From contig NZ_BBCJ01000008.1 of assembly GCF_001311985.1 (NCBI RefSeq), positions 62,001 through 126,000 of the forward strand: a stretch of DNA of 64,000 bases, written 5' to 3'. The notes below the pieces were generated by a model. That model saw only the letters and a program-made list of their open reading frames with translations, was not told the origin of the DNA and ran no database searches. How positions within the stretch are numbered: position 1 is the first letter of the stretch; the number at the start of each line of letters is the position of its first letter. The position numbers were made by a program, and so were the translations under genes. This document shows positions 61,282 to 64,000 of this stretch, one piece after another. The stretch comes from Geotalea toluenoxydans JCM 15764 (GTDB lineage Bacteria > Desulfobacterota > Desulfuromonadia > Geobacterales > Geobacteraceae).

Positions 61282-62392
61282 TCAGATGTCCTTAACCTCG
61301 CGGCGGACCCCCATGAGAAAGGCGACTATAAACTGCTCCAGTTCCCCATCCAGGACCGCATCAGGATTGCCGCTTTCAACCCCGGTGCGCAGGTCCTTTA
61401 CCATCTTGTAAGGATGCAGGACATAGGAGCGTATCTGGCTCCCCCAGCCGATTTCCTTCTTTTCTCCAGCGATTTCGGCGGCCTGTGATTCCCGCTCCTG
61501 CAACTCGCGCTCATAAAGCTTTGCTCTCAGGACCCGCATAGCCGTAGCCCGGTTCATATGCTGACTGCGCTCTGTCTGACAGGCGACAACGATGCCGGTA
61601 GGAATGTGGGTGATCCTGATGGCCGAATCGGTCGTATTGACGTGCTGGCCGCCAGCACCGCTGGAGCGAAAGGTATCAACCCTCAGGTCGGTTTCGACAA
61701 TCTTTACATCGATATCGTCTTCTATCTCGGGAAAAACAAAAACCGAGGCAAAAGAGGTGTGGCGACGGGCATTACTGTCAAAGGGTGAGATCCTCACCAG
61801 CCGGTGAATACCAACCTCGGCTTTCAAATATCCGTAGGCATACTCGCCACTGACGGAGAAAGTGACCCCTTTGACACCAGCCTCATCGCCGGCCTGATAA
61901 TCGGTAATCTCGGTTTTCCATCCTTTACGTTCACAGTACCGCAGATACATGCGCAGCAGCATTTCGGCCCAGTCCTGGGACTCGGTACCACCGGCGCCGG
62001 AATTGATGGAAAAAAGCATGAACTGGCATCATGGGGACCGGAGAGCATCTTCTGGAACTCGGCATCGGCCACCCCTTTTTCCAGCTGATCGTTCAGGTCA
62101 TGCACTTCGGCAAGAGTCGCCTCATCTTCCGCCTCGCTTCCCAGCTCTATAAGGACCCTGATATCTTCAACCTGACGGTTGAGCTGTCCCAGGAGGCCAG
62201 GGTCTTCTCCATGACCGTCCGCTCCTTGAGAACTTTCTGCGCAGCCTCATTATCGTCCCAAAAACCGGGGGCGGCGATCCTGGATTCAAGTTCCTGAATA
62301 TCTTCCCGCAGGCTGTCTATGTCAAAGAGACCCCCGTAAGTTGTTGATCCGTTCCGCCATTGCTTCAACCGCGCCACTTCTTCTCTGAACAT
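61282..62392 (-). CDS. prfB: Peptide chain release factor 2 (programmed frameshift plus three sequence breaks)
   Basis: RF2 recognises UAA and UGA. Motifs: GGQ as [15 protein letters not shown] and the decoding loop SPFD ([15 protein letters not shown]). Apart from the programmed site (62321-62336), single losses near 62362, 62185 and 62020 break the frame. Adding three bases gives 1114 nt, which is 3 x 371 + 1. The extra base is the one skipped in the programmed +1 shift. The product is 370 aa, the usual size for RF2. Confidence 0.93.
62321..62336 (-). other. RF2 programmed +1 frameshift site
   Basis: On the minus strand CGGGGGTCTCTTTGAC: a Shine-Dalgarno-like GGGGG, a 3-base spacer, then CTT TGA C, the classical slippery codon and stop. 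The frame before it reads [11 protein letters not shown] and the frame after it reads [17 protein letters not shown]2 shortage stalls at TGA and favours the shift. Confidence 0.92.
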
Positions 62393-62432
62393 CGTCTACT
62401 CCTCGAATCGATTTATTTCAAGCGGGGTGGTC

Positions 62433-63989
62433 TCACCCGTCAATCTTTTTCCTGAAAATTCTGACAATCATCCCAACCGACAGCAACAAGCAGGACCACG
62501 CAAAAACGTCGCCAAATCGGTTGTAGATAGTCCGCTTCATGCCGAAACGAACTTCCCCCGAAAGGAAGGTTTCTTTGAAGAGCGTGGTCATGCCGCGGAT
62601 GTGCCCCTTGCTGTCTATGACCGATGAGATGCCGGTATTGGCAGCGCGGACCAACGGCACCCGGTTCTCCACCGCCCGAAACACAGTCATGGAAAGATGC
62701 TGGTAAGGTGCCGATGATTTGCCGAACCAGGCATCGTTGGTGATGTTTACCAGCAGACGACTTCCGGCACGGACATATTCCCGGGCAAGTTCCGGAAATA
62801 TTCCCTCAAAGCAGATCAGAACCCCGATCTCCCCTTTGCCGGTGTTAAGGGGCACCACCTTGGATCCAGGCGAAAAGTCGCCTATTCCGGCCACCAGTTT
62901 GTTGACGAAAGGGAACAGTTTCTGCAACGGCACGTATTCCCCAAAGGGCACCAGGTGCATTTTATCACTACGGCCGAGAACTTCGCCGGAGGGGGAGAGG
63001 AGAAAGGCACTGTTCAAGTAACGGATACCTTCATCTTTTTTCTCGAAGGCCGGACTGCCTACCACGAGACAACTCTTCATTTCGGCAGCCAATGATCTTA
63101 CCCTTGCCGCATACTGCTCTTCAGTCTGGAAATAGAAAGGAAGAGCACTTTCAGGCCAGACAACCAGAGTCCCGCCGCTGGCACAAGCCTTGCGCGTAAG
63201 TCTTTCGTAAATGCCAACCGTCGACTCTTGAAAAGCCGGATCCCACTTCACGTCCTGGGGGATATTCCCCTGGACCAGCACAACTTTAAGTGGCTCCCCC
63301 TGCTCTGCCTGATTGAGCCGGTAGAAGCCATAGCCGATGGTGAGCGCCATCAGAACCAGGAAGATGAAGCCACTTCTGGCAGGATAGGCAACCGCCTCCT
63401 TTCGGACCAACCCCTTTATAATCCGGTAAATGATGATGTTAGCCAGAGCGATCAGAAAACTGACGCCATAGACACCGGTAACGTCAGATATCTGGATCAG
63501 AGGCAGGGTACGGTATTGGGAATGGCCGAGGGATGCCCAGGGAAAACCGGTCAGGACAAAAGCGCGGATGAACTCGAAGCCCACCCATAGAAAAGGAAAA
63601 GAAAAAACCGATGAAATCCCAGCTTTTTCACCTCGATTTACCAGATAGGCAATAATTCCCACATAAAGGGCTATGTATGCCGACAAAAGCAGATAAAGAC
63701 AGAAACTGACCACCAGAGGAAGCTTACCATAGGTGGTCATAACTATATTGACCCAGTAGAGAATGCCACCATAGGCAGTAAGGCCGCAGATAAATCCAAG
63801 CCGAAATGCCGTCTTCGGATCTTTTTTGCCCACGGCCAGAAAGAGCGGCACGAAAGCAAACCAGACACAGATGGATAACCCTGGTTTTGGGAAGGATAGC
63901 GCCAGCAAAATGCCGGACACTACCGCCAACAGATAATCACGGCGAGGAGCGGCATTGAAGTCAGGCATATGAAATCTGCTGTAATTCAC
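62433..63989 (-). CDS. lnt: Apolipoprotein N-acyltransferase
   Basis: A 518-aa inner-membrane enzyme that adds the third acyl chain to lipoproteins. N-terminal helices ([19 protein letters not shown]) are followed by a nitrilase domain with E ([12 protein letters not shown]), K ([13 protein letters not shown]) and C ([15 protein letters not shown]). The GTG at 63989 is coupled to an apparent upstream stop TAG; an ATG 7 codons later (63968) is an alternative. It complements lgt at the other end of the window. Confidence 0.9.
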   Translation of the reverse strand: MNYSRFHMPDFNAAPRRDYLLAVVSGILLALSFPKPGLSICVWFAFVPLFLAVGKKDPKTAFRLGFICGLTAYGGILYWVNIVMTTYGKLPLVVSFCLYLLLSAYIALYVGIIAYLVNRGEKAGISSVFSFPFLWVGFEFIRAFVLTGFPWASLGHSQYRTLPLIQISDVTGVYGVSFLIALANIIIYRIIKGLVRKEAVAYPARSGFIFLVLMALTIGYGFYRLNQAEQGEPLKVVLVQGNIPQDVKWDPAFQESTVGIYERLTRKACASGGTLVVWPESALPFYFQTEEQYAARVRSLAAEMKSCLVVGSPAFEKKDEGIRYLNSAFLLSPSGEVLGRSDKMHLVPFGEYVPLQKLFPFVNKLVAGIGDFSPGSKVVPLNTGKGEIGVLICFEGIFPELAREYVRAGSRLLVNITNDAWFGKSSAPYQHLSMTVFRAVENRVPLVRAANTGISSVIDSKGHIRGMTTLFKETFLSGEVRFGMKRTIYNRFGDVFAWSCLLLSVGMIVRIFRKKIDG

Positions 63990-64000
63990 TAGCCTTCCGT

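Overview
The window looks like chromosomal DNA from a Geobacter-type bacterium (Geobacteraceae, Desulfuromonadota). The evidence is gene content. It includes a type IV pilus alignment/secretin operon with Geobacter-style surface lipoproteins, a minor-pilin cluster ending in a PilY1 with three Ig-like N-terminal domains, nifU-nifS, futalosine-route menaquinone genes (mqnA and a UbiD decarboxylase), a PxxKW cysteine-rich protein, and a GEMM-I riboswitch next to pilus genes. No phage, insertion sequence, CRISPR array, rRNA or tRNA was seen.

Layout. (1) 1-2779, plus strand: the end of a sodium/solute-symporter-like sensor fused to GAF and a SpoIIE-type phosphatase, then a STAS anti-sigma antagonist and an RsbW-like kinase, which together form a partner-switching module. 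(2) 2781-3567, minus: lgt. (3) 3685-6552, plus: a magnesium-uptake unit with a strong promoter, M-box riboswitch, intrinsic terminator, a soluble PRC/MgtE-N/CBS protein and an NRAMP-related transporter with an altered metal site. (4) 6642-14030, minus: DUF4124, HIT, tlyA, ubiD, nifS, nifU and phosphoglucomutase/phosphomannomutase. (5) 14179-15077, plus: PxxKW protein and NUDIX hydrolase. (6) 15095-34615, a long minus-strand run: mqnA, gcvH, accC, accB, pepQ, aroQ, Roadblock protein, TPR protein, aroB, aroC, DsbC-N lipoprotein, a giant beta-propeller/Ig lipoprotein, a second lipoprotein, pilQ-P-O-N-M, a small Xre protein and a GEMM-I riboswitch with its terminator. (7) 34812-46600, minus: pilX, pilW, pilV, fimU, pilY1 and a small exported protein, then an NtrC-type regulator with its histidine kinase, and pilD. 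(8) 46662-63989, minus: valS, FrzS-like response regulator, serine hydrolase, DUF2914, argJ, secA, HD-GYP protein, a short inverted-repeat element, DUF4139-like protein, FKBP isomerase, DUF1015, NlpC/P60 hydrolase, prfB and lnt.

Sequence quality dominates interpretation. I count about 28 single-base frameshifts in about 20 genes, many of them essential (secA, valS, accB, accC, lgt, prfB, aroB). Nearly all are repaired by adding one base, usually next to a short run of the same base (mostly C or G). After repair the genes return to normal lengths. They are almost certainly sequencing or assembly deletions, so these genes are annotated as full-length CDS with the break noted. One frameshift, in prfB, is genuine and programmed.

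The most interesting systems are the Mg2+ unit, where an MgtE-like regulatory half is separated from its channel and paired with an NRAMP-related transporter under M-box control, and the pilMNOPQ operon placed behind a GEMM-I riboswitch. By my alignment that riboswitch carries A instead of G at the ligand-selectivity position, which predicts cyclic AMP-GMP rather than c-di-GMP.
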